This document shows positions 1-7,021 of a stretch of DNA of 15,865 bases, one piece after another. Numbering within the stretch: the stretch's first letter is position 1; each line of letters starts with the position of its first letter. The notes under the pieces were generated by a model, which was not told the origin of the DNA, made no database searches, and was given only the letters and a program-made list of their open reading frames with translations. The translations under genes and the position numbers were made by a program. Source of the DNA: an uncultured Bacilli bacterium (GTDB lineage Bacteria; Bacillota_I; Bacilli_A; RF39; UBA660); the NCBI GenBank assembly GCA_934101225.1, contig CAKOQK010000027.1, positions 1 to 15,865 of the forward strand. The letters run 5' to 3'.

Positions 1-1
1 A

Positions 2-20
2 CTCTATCAAAGAGATAGAG
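2..20 (-). terminator. Putative terminator hairpin after enolase
   Basis: A 7-bp perfect inverted repeat (CTCTATC / GATAGAG) with a 5-nt loop lies 4 nt beyond the enolase stop codon on the minus strand. The window ends before the expected T-tract could be seen, so the call rests on the hairpin and its position only. Confidence 0.45.
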
Positions 21-24
21 CATA

Positions 25-1260
25 TTACATTTTCCATATTTTATTATCTAATTGTTCTTCGATTCTAAGGAGTTGATTATATTTTGCGATTCTTTCTCCT
101 CTTGATAGAGAACCTGTTTTAATATAGCCTAGATTTAGTCCTACTGCTAAGTCAGATATAAATGTATCTTCGGTTTCGCCACTACGATGGGAAATTATTG
201 TTTTAAAGTTGTGTTCTTTTGCTAGTTTAATAGTTAGAAGCATTTCTGTAATTGTTCCTATTTGATTGGCTTTTAGAAGGATTGAGTTGTTATATTTTTG
301 TTCTATTCCTTTTTTTAGATAATCTATATTAGTAACAAAGTAATCATCGCCTACTAACATTATTTTATCGCCTATTTCTTTAGTTAAGGTTTTAATTGTT
401 TCAATGTCATTTTCAGATGCTGCATCTTCAATGCTTATTATTGGGTATTTTTTAATTAAATCTTTGTAAAATTCAATTAATTCTTCTTTGGTTATTTTGG
501 TTTTATTAACTGTGTATAACTTACCATCATAAAATTCAGTTGCAGCGGCATCTAAAGCAATAAATACATCTACTCCTGGAGTGTATCCTGCTTCTTTCAT
601 AGCTTTAACTATGTAATCTAGGGCATCTTCTATTTTATCTAAGTTTGGAGCGAATCCGCCTTCATCTCCTACTGCTGTAGAAAATCCATTATTTTTTAAT
701 AATTCTTGTAATTTATGAAATATTTCAGAACCACATCTTAATCTTTCTTTAAAGGTATCTTGTTTAGGTACAATCATGAATTCTTGAAATTCTAAGCCAC
801 TTGATGCATGAACTCCACCATTAATTATATTCATCATTGGATATGGCATAGTATATGGGCCTGTAAATAATTCATAAAGATTTTTATGTTTAATTTTAGC
901 CATTGCTTTCATAACACATAGTGATACGCTTAAAATAGCGTTAGCTCCTAAATTAGATTTATTTTTAGTACCATCTAATTTAATTAATAATTTATCTATT
1001 TCTTGTTGATTTAATTCTTGTCCAATTAGTGCATCTCTTATAATAGTATTAACGTTGTTAACTGCTTTTAGAACACCTTTACCATTATATCTTGTTTTAT
1101 CTTTATCTCTTAATTCTAAGGCTTCATTAGAACCTGTTGATGCACCTGATGGAACACTTGCTCTTACAAAGGTACCATCTTCTAAATACATATCTGTTTC
1201 TACAGTTGGATTACCTCTACTATCTAATATTTCTCTTGATTTTAAATCTATTATTTTCAT
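25..1260 (-). CDS. eno: Enolase (phosphopyruvate hydratase)
   Basis: Enolase converts 2-phosphoglycerate to phosphoenolpyruvate in glycolysis, in the cytoplasm. The 411-aa protein has the family landmarks in order: N-terminal SREILDSRGNPTVE (8-21), SGASTG (38-43), NGGVHASSGLEFQEFM with H151 and E160, GDEGGFAP with E200, metal ligands D237 (LDAAATE), E278 (SIEDA) and D305 (VGDD), catalytic K330 (LLKANQ), H358 (ISHRSGE) and K381 (KTGSLSRGERIAKYNQLLRIEE). It is slightly shorter than the usual ~430 aa, and some conserved stretches are altered: Gly-Leu replaced by Ala-Ala after SIED, and HASSGLEF where HADNNVDI-like sequences are usual. All catalytic and metal positions are kept, so it should be active. 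The ATG start is preceded by AAAGGAG at good spacing. It appears to be a monocistronic unit with its own promoter. Confidence 0.97.
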   Translation of the reverse strand: MKIIDLKSREILDSRGNPTVETDMYLEDGTFVRASVPSGASTGSNEALELRDKDKTRYNGKGVLKAVNNVNTIIRDALIGQELNQQEIDKLLIKLDGTKNKSNLGANAILSVSLCVMKAMAKIKHKNLYELFTGPYTMPYPMMNIINGGVHASSGLEFQEFMIVPKQDTFKERLRCGSEIFHKLQELLKNNGFSTAVGDEGGFAPNLDKIEDALDYIVKAMKEAGYTPGVDVFIALDAAATEFYDGKLYTVNKTKITKEELIEFYKDLIKKYPIISIEDAASENDIETIKTLTKEIGDKIMLVGDDYFVTNIDYLKKGIEQKYNNSILLKANQIGTITEMLLTIKLAKEHNFKTIISHRSGETEDTFISDLAVGLNLGYIKTGSLSRGERIAKYNQLLRIEEQLDNKIWKM

Positions 1261-1283
1261 AATGTCTCCTTTATCTTAATTTA

Positions 1284-1312
1284 ATTATAATATTTTAGAA
1301 TAAATGGTGCAA
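1284..1312 (-). promoter_or_regulatory. Promoter of eno
   Basis: Read on the minus strand, TTGCAC (1312-1307) and TATAAT (1289-1284) are separated by exactly 17 nt, a near-consensus vegetative (sigma-A type) promoter. The -10 box lies about 24 nt upstream of the enolase start and just ahead of its AAAGGAG ribosome binding site. Confidence 0.75.
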
Positions 1313-1355
1313 TTATTTTGCATGGGATTAGTGTAAAGTTGATGATGGTTAATGT

Positions 1356-1447
1356 TTGACTAATTTAAAATGGAATGACTGACTATTTTAAAATGTAATA
1401 CTTGACTAATTTAAAATGGAATGCCTGACTATTTTAAAATCAAGTGT
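1356..1447. repeat. Four tandem 23-bp repeats in alternating A-B-A-B form
   Basis: Units begin at 1356, 1379, 1402 and 1425, an exact 23-bp period. All share the core TGACTA(A/T)TTTAAAAT. Units 1 and 3 (TTGACTAATTTAAAATGG...) are identical over their first 22 positions. Units 2 and 4 (CTGACTATTTTAAAAT...) share their first 16 and then diverge. The A-B-A-B order implies duplication of a 46-bp dimer. The block lies between divergent eno and the FemAB-family gene. It could be a protein-binding iteron or operator array, or the leftover end of an insertion sequence; the IS21 family is known for multiple terminal repeats of about this size. No transposase remnant is seen here. Confidence 0.85.
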
Positions 1448-1507
1448 AAAAACATAAAGACTTTTAATTAAAAATTTGTTAAAATATTGTAGTAGAGGTG
1501 TTCTTAT

Positions 1508-2731
1508 ATGAGAATAGTTAATTTAAATTCAAATGAATTTACTGAATTTGCAAGTAATCATCCCCTTAGAAATTATTGTCAAACTATGGAATATGCTAAA
1601 GTTATGAGTGATATGGGATATACTTATGATTTAATTGGATATAAAGATGATAGTAATAATTTAATTGGGGCTTCTTTAATTTTAAAGAAAAAAATTGGTA
1701 CTTTTGCTAAATATGTTTATGCACCTAAAGGAATATTAATTGATTATTATAAAACGGAAATATTAAAGATGTTTATTAAAGATATTAATACACATTATAA
1801 GAGAAAAGGATATTCTTTTTTGAAGATTAATCCGGAAATTATTATTGGAGAAATAAATAAAAAGAATAATTATTCTTCTAATTATAATCAAAATGTTAGT
1901 ATTATTGATGAACTTAAAAATATGGGTTTTAAAAGAAGAAGAGAAATATATCCTTTAGATTTTATGTTTCCAAGAATTAATCCTTATATTAATTTAAAGA
2001 AATATGTGGAAAATGATGAAATTAAAGAGATAATGAATATTGCAAATGAGAATGGATTAAGTATTGAGGTTATGGATAAAAAGGATCTTGATATTTTATA
2101 TGATATTGCTAGTAAAGATACTTATCAAAGTATTTCTTATTATAAGAGTATTTTAAATCACTTTGATTCAGCTGAACTAATACTTGTTAAGGCTAATTAT
2201 GAACAATGTTTAATTAATGCTAGAGAAAGATATAATAAGGAACTGGAAAATAATAATTATTATAATGAATTAATTCAAACTGATAATAGTGATGATACTG
2301 TTAATAAGAAAATGCAAAGTGACAAAGATTTATTAAAATATAAAAATCAGGTAGTTGATGCTACGGCTGGACTTAAATATAATAAGTTTAAGTATGTTGG
2401 TGGTATTATTCTTGTAAAATATCAAAATAGGGTTAGTATTGTTTTAGAAGATTATGATAACGATAATGTTTATGCGCAGTATTATTTATATAATTATTTG
2501 ATAAATACTTTTAAGAATAGTTATGATTTTATTGAACTAAATGGGTTATCAAGTGATTTTAGTGATCAGTATAAGTATTTTGATTTTAATAAGACTAAAC
2601 TAGATTTTGACCCAGTTATTTATGAGTTTATTGGAGAGTTTGATATTGTGCTTAATGAGTTATTGTTTAAAAAGATTCAGTCTAAAGGATTACTTAGTAA
2701 GGAATTTTTGCCTTCTCATAAGTTTGAATAA
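1508..2731 (+). CDS. FemAB-family peptidoglycan branch-peptide aminoacyltransferase
   Basis: Fem proteins (FemX/A/B, MurM/N) transfer an amino acid from aminoacyl-tRNA to the stem peptide of lipid II on the inner face of the membrane, building the interpeptide bridge. The 407-aa protein shows the family architecture: a first GNAT-like half (about 1-155, with YAPKGILIDY at 71-80), a second GNAT-like half (about 180-407), and an inserted charged helical hairpin (about 228-292) matching the tRNA-synthetase-like coiled-coil arm. The C-terminal YEFIGEFDIVLN stretch (372-383) fits the conserved Y-x-G-x-F-D motif. There is no signal peptide, as expected for a cytoplasmic enzyme. GAGGTG lies 8 nt ahead of the ATG. 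The -35/-10 boxes are not obvious. It is a single-gene unit ending in a strong terminator. Which residue it adds, and to which position, cannot be read from the sequence. Confidence 0.88.
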   Translation: MRIVNLNSNEFTEFASNHPLRNYCQTMEYAKVMSDMGYTYDLIGYKDDSNNLIGASLILKKKIGTFAKYVYAPKGILIDYYKTEILKMFIKDINTHYKRKGYSFLKINPEIIIGEINKKNNYSSNYNQNVSIIDELKNMGFKRRREIYPLDFMFPRINPYINLKKYVENDEIKEIMNIANENGLSIEVMDKKDLDILYDIASKDTYQSISYYKSILNHFDSAELILVKANYEQCLINARERYNKELENNNYYNELIQTDNSDDTVNKKMQSDKDLLKYKNQVVDATAGLKYNKFKYVGGIILVKYQNRVSIVLEDYDNDNVYAQYYLYNYLINTFKNSYDFIELNGLSSDFSDQYKYFDFNKTKLDFDPVIYEFIGEFDIVLNELLFKKIQSKGLLSKEFLPSHKFE

Positions 2732-2735
2732 AATT

Positions 2736-2762
2736 AAAGAGATTCGTTTTTAGAATCTCTTT
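2736..2762. terminator. Bidirectional intrinsic terminator
   Basis: A perfect 10-bp stem (AAAGAGATTC / GAATCTCTTT) with a 7-nt loop is flanked by T-rich sequence on the plus side and AATTTTATT on the minus side. It lies between the convergent FemAB-family gene and rubrerythrin gene and should end both transcripts. Confidence 0.85.
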
Positions 2763-2767
2763 TTGTA

Positions 2768-3307
2768 TTAGTAATTTTCAGCTTTTAATTCCATGTAGCT
2801 TTGAGGATGGTTGCAAACTGGACATACTTCTGGGGCTTTTGTTCCATAGGTAATATGGCCACAGTTACGACAAATCCATACTTTTTCTTCTCCTCTTTGG
2901 AATACTAGATTATCGTTAATATTTCCTACTAATTTTAAATATCTTTCTTCATGATGTTTTTCAATTTCGCCTACTTTTTCAAATAAAGTAGCTATTTTGT
3001 CAAAGCCTTCTTCTCTAGCGATTTCAGCAAATTGTTTGTACATTTCGGTCCATTCGTAGTTTTCACCATTAGCGGCATCGTGTAAGTTTTCTAAAGTTGT
3101 CGGAACTTTACCACCATGAAGTTCTTTAAACCACATTTTAGCATGTTCTTTTTCATTATTTGCTGTTTCTTCAAAGATTGAGGCTATTTGTTCATATCCA
3201 TCTTTTCTTGCTTGTGATGCGTAGAATGTATATTTATTACGTGCTTGACTTTCTCCAGCGAAAGCAGCTAATAAGTTAGCTTCTGTTCTACTTCCTTTTA
3301 ATTCCAT
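2768..3307 (-). CDS. rbr: Rubrerythrin
   Basis: Rubrerythrin is a cytoplasmic non-heme iron peroxidase that reduces hydrogen peroxide in anaerobes, taking electrons through rubredoxin or NADH-dependent partners. The 179-aa protein has the classic two-domain form. The N-terminal ferritin-like four-helix bundle carries E19 (GESQARN), E52xxH55 (NEKEHAKM), E95 (AEIARE) and the EIEKHHEERY helix (114-123), giving the diiron ligands. A C-terminal rubredoxin-like domain has C146xxC149 and C162xxC165. Length and order match the family. AAGGA precedes the ATG. It is expressed alone, divergently from the small gene that follows, with an extended -10 promoter upstream. It is the main oxygen-stress gene visible here and supports an anaerobic lifestyle. 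Confidence 0.97.
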   Translation of the reverse strand: MELKGSRTEANLLAAFAGESQARNKYTFYASQARKDGYEQIASIFEETANNEKEHAKMWFKELHGGKVPTTLENLHDAANGENYEWTEMYKQFAEIAREEGFDKIATLFEKVGEIEKHHEERYLKLVGNINDNLVFQRGEEKVWICRNCGHITYGTKAPEVCPVCNHPQSYMELKAENY

Positions 3308-3330
3308 TTTAATTCCTTCTTTCTTTTTTA

Positions 3331-3360
3331 ATTATACCATTTTTTAATATTTGATATCAA
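3331..3360 (-). promoter_or_regulatory. Promoter of rubrerythrin with palindromic -35 region
   Basis: On the minus strand TTGATA (3360-3355) and TATAAT (3336-3331) are separated by 18 nt; the -10 is preceded by TGG, an extended -10 element. The -35 box is part of the perfect 10-bp palindrome TTGATATCAA (3351-3360), a possible operator. It also lies just upstream of the divergent small gene. Confidence 0.65.
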
Positions 3361-3378
3361 GCGAACATATACTTTATT

Positions 3379-3684
3379 ATGAATAGTAAGGAAGAGGAAG
3401 CAGCTTCTAGGGTTGATACTTTAGCAGCATTAATTATAGGTTATGCTCTTACGTATCCTTTTAATAGTTATGTACAAAATGCGCTTGGAAACTGGTTTAT
3501 GTTATTAGGGCAAGTATTAGAAACTAATGCTACGTTTTTACAGTTATATCAAAGTAATAATAACACTAATAAGCAAAGTAGTAATAAGAGCATGGAATAT
3601 GATCTTGATTTAGAACAAATAAAAGATGCAATAAATATAATGAAGGAAGAAATTGATAAGTTAATTCAGGCAAATAAAAAGTAA
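3379..3684 (+). CDS. Small protein of unknown function, 101 aa
   Basis: I do not recognise a named family with confidence. The protein has an acidic start, a moderately hydrophobic stretch (about 13-50, ALIIGYALTYPF then YVQNALGNWFMLLGQVLE) that looks amphipathic more than membrane-spanning, a Ser/Asn-rich linker (59-70), and a charged C-terminal helix (about 75-100). The start is odd. No Shine-Dalgarno sequence precedes the ATG, the frame is closed upstream by TGA at 3352, and a TATACT -10-like box at 3368-3373 would place transcription start at the ATG, so the message may be leaderless. It is divergent from rubrerythrin. Its last codons overlap the T-tract of the terminator of the opposing ATPase gene. 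The reading frame and amino-acid composition look genuinely coding. Confidence 0.7.
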   Translation: MNSKEEEAASRVDTLAALIIGYALTYPFNSYVQNALGNWFMLLGQVLETNATFLQLYQSNNNTNKQSSNKSMEYDLDLEQIKDAINIMKEEIDKLIQANKK

Positions 3685-3701
3685 GTGATATTTACTTACT
3701 T
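3679..3701 (-). terminator. Intrinsic terminator of the DUF4143 ATPase gene
   Basis: A 10-bp stem built from AAGTAAGTGA and TTTACTTACTT (one G-T pair, 3-nt loop) is followed on the minus strand by TTTTTATTTG. It lies 8 nt beyond the ATPase stop. The stop codon and last Lys codon of the opposing small gene lie in the hairpin. Confidence 0.75.
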
Positions 3702-3708
3702 AGGGTTA

Positions 3709-4908
3709 TTACTGTTTGGTTAGTAACCAATCAATTATATTTTTATGAATAATTCCATTTTGAGAAAAGTCCAATTCGTCCATCGATATTACATATTTTG
3801 GATAATTATCATTTATATCTGAATATGCGCCAAATTCTCTTTCCACAACATGTTCATCATTTAGATAGTAACAAACTTGATAATATTCTTTTTGATTATA
3901 TTTTGTTGCAACAAAATCTATTTCTTTGCCATTATTATTTCCGATGTTTACTTCATATCCTCTGTATAGTAATTCATTAAAAACAATATTTTCTAGATAT
4001 GCGCCATATTGGGCTTTTTTATTTGTGTTTAATATTTGACCAAGCCCTAAATCAGTTAAATAGTATTTGTCTTTTCTGGATAATATTCTTTTACCTCTTA
4101 TGTCATATTCTGATGCTTTTATCATAAGCATTGATGCTTCAGCATAATCTAGGGATTCATAAACAGTTTTAGTTGAAATAGGAATATTTTCTTTTTCGAA
4201 TTCCACTAACATATTTTTAATTGAAAAAACTTGAGAAGGATTGGTAACAAGATATTCCATTATTCTTTCAAATATTGTTACATTCTTAATATTATATCTT
4301 TTAACTATATCTTTTAGTACTATGGAATTAAAAATATCTTTTAGGAATGTTTTCATAGATTCTTCATTTGGAAATTCAAATCTTTGAGGCATTCCTCCCC
4401 ATAATATGTACTCTAAAAATTCTTTCTTCATTTCTTCTTTTGTTTTCAAATTTTTTAGTTCAACGACTTCTTTAAAGCTAAAGGGAGCTATTCTAAATGA
4501 TACATATCTTCCTGAAAGTAAAGTAGCAAGTTCTCCAGATAATAGCTTTGAATTTGAACCGGTTATAAAAATAGATGTGTTACGTGTAGATTTAAGTGAT
4601 ACAATAGTTTTTTCCCATTTATCAACTTGTTGGATTTCATCAAAAAATAAATAATATTTGTTATCATCTTTCATATATGATGTTACATAATTATTTAAAT
4701 CCATAAAATCAGTTATATTTGCATATTTAACATCTTCAAAATTGATATATATGATATGATCGTTATCTATTCCTTGTTGTAATAGTTCATCTATTATTTG
4801 TTTTAATAATACTGATTTGCCAGAACGTCTTATTCCGGTAATTATTTTTATTATATCTTTATCATAAAAATCTCTAATTTGTGATAAATACTTTTCTCTT
4901 TTTACCAT
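3709..4908 (-). CDS. AAA-family ATPase with C-terminal DUF4143 nuclease-like domain
   Basis: The 399-aa protein has Walker A GIRRSGKS (25-32), Walker B YYLFFDE (85-91), ITGSN sensor (115-119) and the LLSGELATLLSGR stretch (122-134) followed by FSFKE, all typical of the DUF4143-linked AAA ATPases. A winged-helix-like middle (about 205-290) precedes a C-terminal domain with E306, EIDFV (329-333) and YYQVCY (342-347), resembling a PD-(D/E)xK nuclease fold with D331 and Q344 in the expected places. The family is common, often as strain-variable genes in gut bacteria and archaea, but has no settled cellular role. GAGGTGAT precedes the ATG. It is a single-gene unit with a consensus promoter overlapped by a long palindrome, which suggests tight control. 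Confidence 0.92.
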   Translation of the reverse strand: MVKREKYLSQIRDFYDKDIIKIITGIRRSGKSVLLKQIIDELLQQGIDNDHIIYINFEDVKYANITDFMDLNNYVTSYMKDDNKYYLFFDEIQQVDKWEKTIVSLKSTRNTSIFITGSNSKLLSGELATLLSGRYVSFRIAPFSFKEVVELKNLKTKEEMKKEFLEYILWGGMPQRFEFPNEESMKTFLKDIFNSIVLKDIVKRYNIKNVTIFERIMEYLVTNPSQVFSIKNMLVEFEKENIPISTKTVYESLDYAEASMLMIKASEYDIRGKRILSRKDKYYLTDLGLGQILNTNKKAQYGAYLENIVFNELLYRGYEVNIGNNNGKEIDFVATKYNQKEYYQVCYYLNDEHVVEREFGAYSDINDNYPKYVISMDELDFSQNGIIHKNIIDWLLTKQ

Positions 4909-4928
4909 AAAAATATCACCTCAATATA

Positions 4929-4957
4929 ATTATATAATTTTGTATGGTATTTGTCAA
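4929..4957 (-). promoter_or_regulatory. Consensus promoter of the DUF4143 ATPase gene
   Basis: On the minus strand TTGACA (4957-4952) and TATAAT (4934-4929) are separated by exactly 17 nt: both boxes match the consensus at all six bases. The -35 box forms one end of the long palindrome at 4952-4989, so a bound protein would be expected to block this promoter. Confidence 0.85.
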
Positions 4958-4989
4958 ATATATTTTCTTGTAAGAAAACATATTTGACA
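4952..4989. repeat. 38-nt near-perfect palindrome over the -35 box
   Basis: The arms TGTCAAATAT-A-TTTTCTT and AAGAAAA-C-ATATTTGACA flank a 2-nt centre (GT). Seventeen of 18 positions pair; only 4962 against 4979 fails. It lacks a downstream T-tract, so it is not a standard terminator. Because it starts exactly at the TTGACA of the ATPase promoter it looks like an operator, or alternatively a small palindromic mobile repeat. Confidence 0.8.
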
Positions 4990-4998
4990 TTTTTATTA

Positions 4999-5022
4999 TA
5001 TGTTTTCCTGTGGGAAAGCATA
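4999..5022. repeat. Second, related palindrome
   Basis: A hairpin with about 10 pairs (TATGTTTTCC / GGGAAAGCATA, one G-T pair, 4-nt loop) repeats the core of its neighbour: both read TTTTC(T/C)TGT(A/G)(A/G)GAAA(A/G)CATA-like. Paired changes on both arms (CTT/AAG becoming CCT/GGG) keep the pairing, a sign that the inverted structure itself is what is conserved. Confidence 0.65.
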
Positions 5023-5023
5023 A

Positions 5024-5049
5024 CTGCTTTTTAAATATAAAAAAAGCAG
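5024..5049 (-). terminator. Possible terminator after typA
   Basis: A 9-bp perfect inverted repeat, CTGCTTTTT / AAAAAGCAG, with an 8-nt AT loop lies 26 nt beyond the typA stop. No clean T-run follows on the minus strand, so efficiency is uncertain. Confidence 0.5.
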
Positions 5050-5075
5050 AATCTAAATTAAATTCTACTTAATTT

Positions 5076-6875
5076 TTATCTACTTATTCTAAAACGTTCT
5101 TTTGGATCTAATATCTTTTTACGTAATCTGATAACTGCAGGAGTTATTTCAACGTATTCATCATCAGCAATAAATTCTAGTGATTCTTCTAAACTAAATG
5201 TTTTTGGGGTAATTAAGTTAATTGCTTCATCACTTGATTTACTTCTGGTATTAGACATTTCTTTATTTTTACATGGGTTAACATTTAAATCATTATCTCT
5301 ATTGTTAATACCAACTATCATACCAACATATACATCAGTTGCTGGTCCAATAATTAAAGTACCTCTTTCTTGTAAGTTAAATAGGGAATAACCTAAACTC
5401 TTTCCTGTTTCCATAGATACTAATACGCCATTTTTTCTTGAGGCTATAGGTCCAGCATATGGTTTATAATCGCTAAATGATCTAACCATAATTCCTTCTC
5501 CTTTAGTATCAGTTATGAAAGCACTACGATAACCAAGTAATCCTCTTGTTGGTGCTTCAAATTCTAAATGAGTATAGTTTTCTTCATTTTCCATTCTAAG
5601 AAGCATACCCTTTCTTTCTTGTAGGGCATTAATTACAGTACTTGCATAATCATTAGGAACATTTACAATAACAGTTTCAAATGGTTCACATTTTTTTCCA
5701 TCAATTTCTTTAAATAAAACTTCTGGTTTTGATACACATAATTCGTATCCTTCTCTTCTCATATTTTCTAAAAGAATTGATAAATGTAGTTCTCCTCTAC
5801 CACTTACTTTAAATCCATCCGATGATGGTAATTCTTCTACTTCTAAACCAACGTTGGTTTCTAATTCTCTTTCTAATCTTTCTTTAATATGTCTTGTTGT
5901 TAAGAACTTGCCACTTTGTCCAGCAAATGGACCATTATTTACCAAGAAATTCATTGATAGAGTTGGTTTTTCTATTTCAATTGGAGGTAATGGATCAATG
6001 CAGTTAAGTTCATTAATTGTATCTCCAATAGAAATATGTGAACATCCAGCAATAGTTACAATATCGCCGTAATAAGCTTCTTGTTTTTCAACTTTTTTTA
6101 TTCCTTCATTAACAAATAATTTAGTTATTTTAAAGTTAGTAATTGTTCCATCATTTTTAACTAATGATACTGTTTCTCCTGATTTTACTACACCTTTAGT
6201 AATACGACCAATACCTAATCTTCCAATATATTCATCGTATCCTAAGTTAGAAATTTGTAATTGTAATTTATCGTCTACGCTTCCTTCATATGGTTTGCAT
6301 TGTTTTAAAATTGTTTCTAATAATGGTTCAATAGTTGTACTATCATCTTCTAGAGAATATTTAGCTATTCCATCTCTAGCAACTCCGTAAATAATTGGAA
6401 AATCTAATTGTTCATCAGTAGCGTTAAGTTCACAGAATAAATCGAAGGTCATATTAACTACTTCTTCTGGTCTAGCATCTTTTTTGTCAATTTTGTTAAT
6501 AAATAAGATAGGTCTTAGATTATGTTCTAATGCTTTTTTAAGAACGAATCTTGTTTGAGGCATTGGTCCTTCTGCTGAATCTACTAAAAGAATAACTGTA
6601 TCTACTGTTTTAATTACACGTTCAACTTCTGATGAAAAGTCAGCATGTCCTGGTGTATCAACTATATTTATTTTATAGTCTTTATATCTTATTGAGCAGT
6701 TCTTAGAATATATTGTAATTCCTCTTTCTCTTTCAATATCGTTACTATCCATAACACAGTCTACAATTTGATCTCTTTCTCCGAATGCACCATTTTGTTC
6801 AAGTAAAGCATCTACTAAAGTACTTTTACCCGCATCTACATGGGCTACAACAGCTATATTAATTATTTTATCCAT
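5076..6875 (-). CDS. typA: Translational GTPase TypA/BipA
   Basis: TypA (BipA) is a ribosome-binding GTPase related to EF-G and LepA, involved in ribosome assembly and growth at low temperature or stress. The 599-aa protein is of full family length. It has G1 AHVDAGKST (11-19), the switch I stretch ERERGIT (48-54), G3 DTPGHADF (73-80) and G4 NKID (127-130), then a beta-barrel domain II, two alpha/beta domains and the TypA-specific C-terminal region with GRGELHLSILLENMRREGYE and TRGLLGYRSAF. I chose ATG at 6875 over an in-frame TTG at 6893: the ATG has AGAGGG at good spacing and gives the family-typical N terminus ahead of IAVVAHVDAGK. It is a single-gene unit, divergent from the YfhO-family gene. 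Confidence 0.97.
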   Translation of the reverse strand: MDKIINIAVVAHVDAGKSTLVDALLEQNGAFGERDQIVDCVMDSNDIERERGITIYSKNCSIRYKDYKINIVDTPGHADFSSEVERVIKTVDTVILLVDSAEGPMPQTRFVLKKALEHNLRPILFINKIDKKDARPEEVVNMTFDLFCELNATDEQLDFPIIYGVARDGIAKYSLEDDSTTIEPLLETILKQCKPYEGSVDDKLQLQISNLGYDEYIGRLGIGRITKGVVKSGETVSLVKNDGTITNFKITKLFVNEGIKKVEKQEAYYGDIVTIAGCSHISIGDTINELNCIDPLPPIEIEKPTLSMNFLVNNGPFAGQSGKFLTTRHIKERLERELETNVGLEVEELPSSDGFKVSGRGELHLSILLENMRREGYELCVSKPEVLFKEIDGKKCEPFETVIVNVPNDYASTVINALQERKGMLLRMENEENYTHLEFEAPTRGLLGYRSAFITDTKGEGIMVRSFSDYKPYAGPIASRKNGVLVSMETGKSLGYSLFNLQERGTLIIGPATDVYVGMIVGINNRDNDLNVNPCKNKEMSNTRSKSSDEAINLITPKTFSLEESLEFIADDEYVEITPAVIRLRKKILDPKERFRISR

Positions 6876-6902
6876 AATCTTTCCCTCTTTCAAACATAGT
6901 TC

Positions 6903-6932
6903 ATACTACTACAAAAATGGGGTAAAAGTCAA
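6903..6932 (-). promoter_or_regulatory. Probable promoter of typA
   Basis: On the minus strand TTGACT (6932-6927) and TAGTAT (6908-6903) are separated by 18 nt, ahead of the AGAGGG ribosome binding site. Confidence 0.5.
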
Positions 6933-6995
6933 GAAAAATCGTACATTTGATGACTATTTTGACTTGTTTTAGACTTTTATATTGTCCTTATTTTA

Positions 6996-7016
6996 TGTTA
7001 TACTCTTTTTAGGAGG
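6996..7016 (+). promoter_or_regulatory. Extended -10 promoter and ribosome binding site of the YfhO-family gene
   Basis: TGTTATACT (6996-7004) is an extended -10 element; TTTATA 17 nt upstream is a weak -35. Transcription would start near 7011, directly at the AGGAGG Shine-Dalgarno sequence (7011-7016), so the 5' leader is predicted to be only about 11 nt. Confidence 0.55.
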
Positions 7017-7021
7017 TTTTT

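Noticed and set aside
1055..1279. Antisense ORF across the 5' part of enolase, and similar antisense ORFs at 3798, 4406, 5854, 11236, 12953 and 14680
   Set aside because: They are mirror frames of well-supported genes, lack ribosome binding sites and show no protein-family character.
1356..1447. Tandem repeats as a CRISPR array
   Set aside because: Repeats are contiguous, with no unique spacers, and no cas genes are present.
4984..4989. Rightward TTGACA in the palindrome as a plus-strand promoter
   Set aside because: No acceptable -10 lies 16 to 18 nt downstream and no plus-strand gene follows.
6876..6893. TTG start for typA, 6 codons upstream
   Set aside because: The codons between include the AGAGGG ribosome binding site of the ATG at 6875, which also matches the family N terminus.
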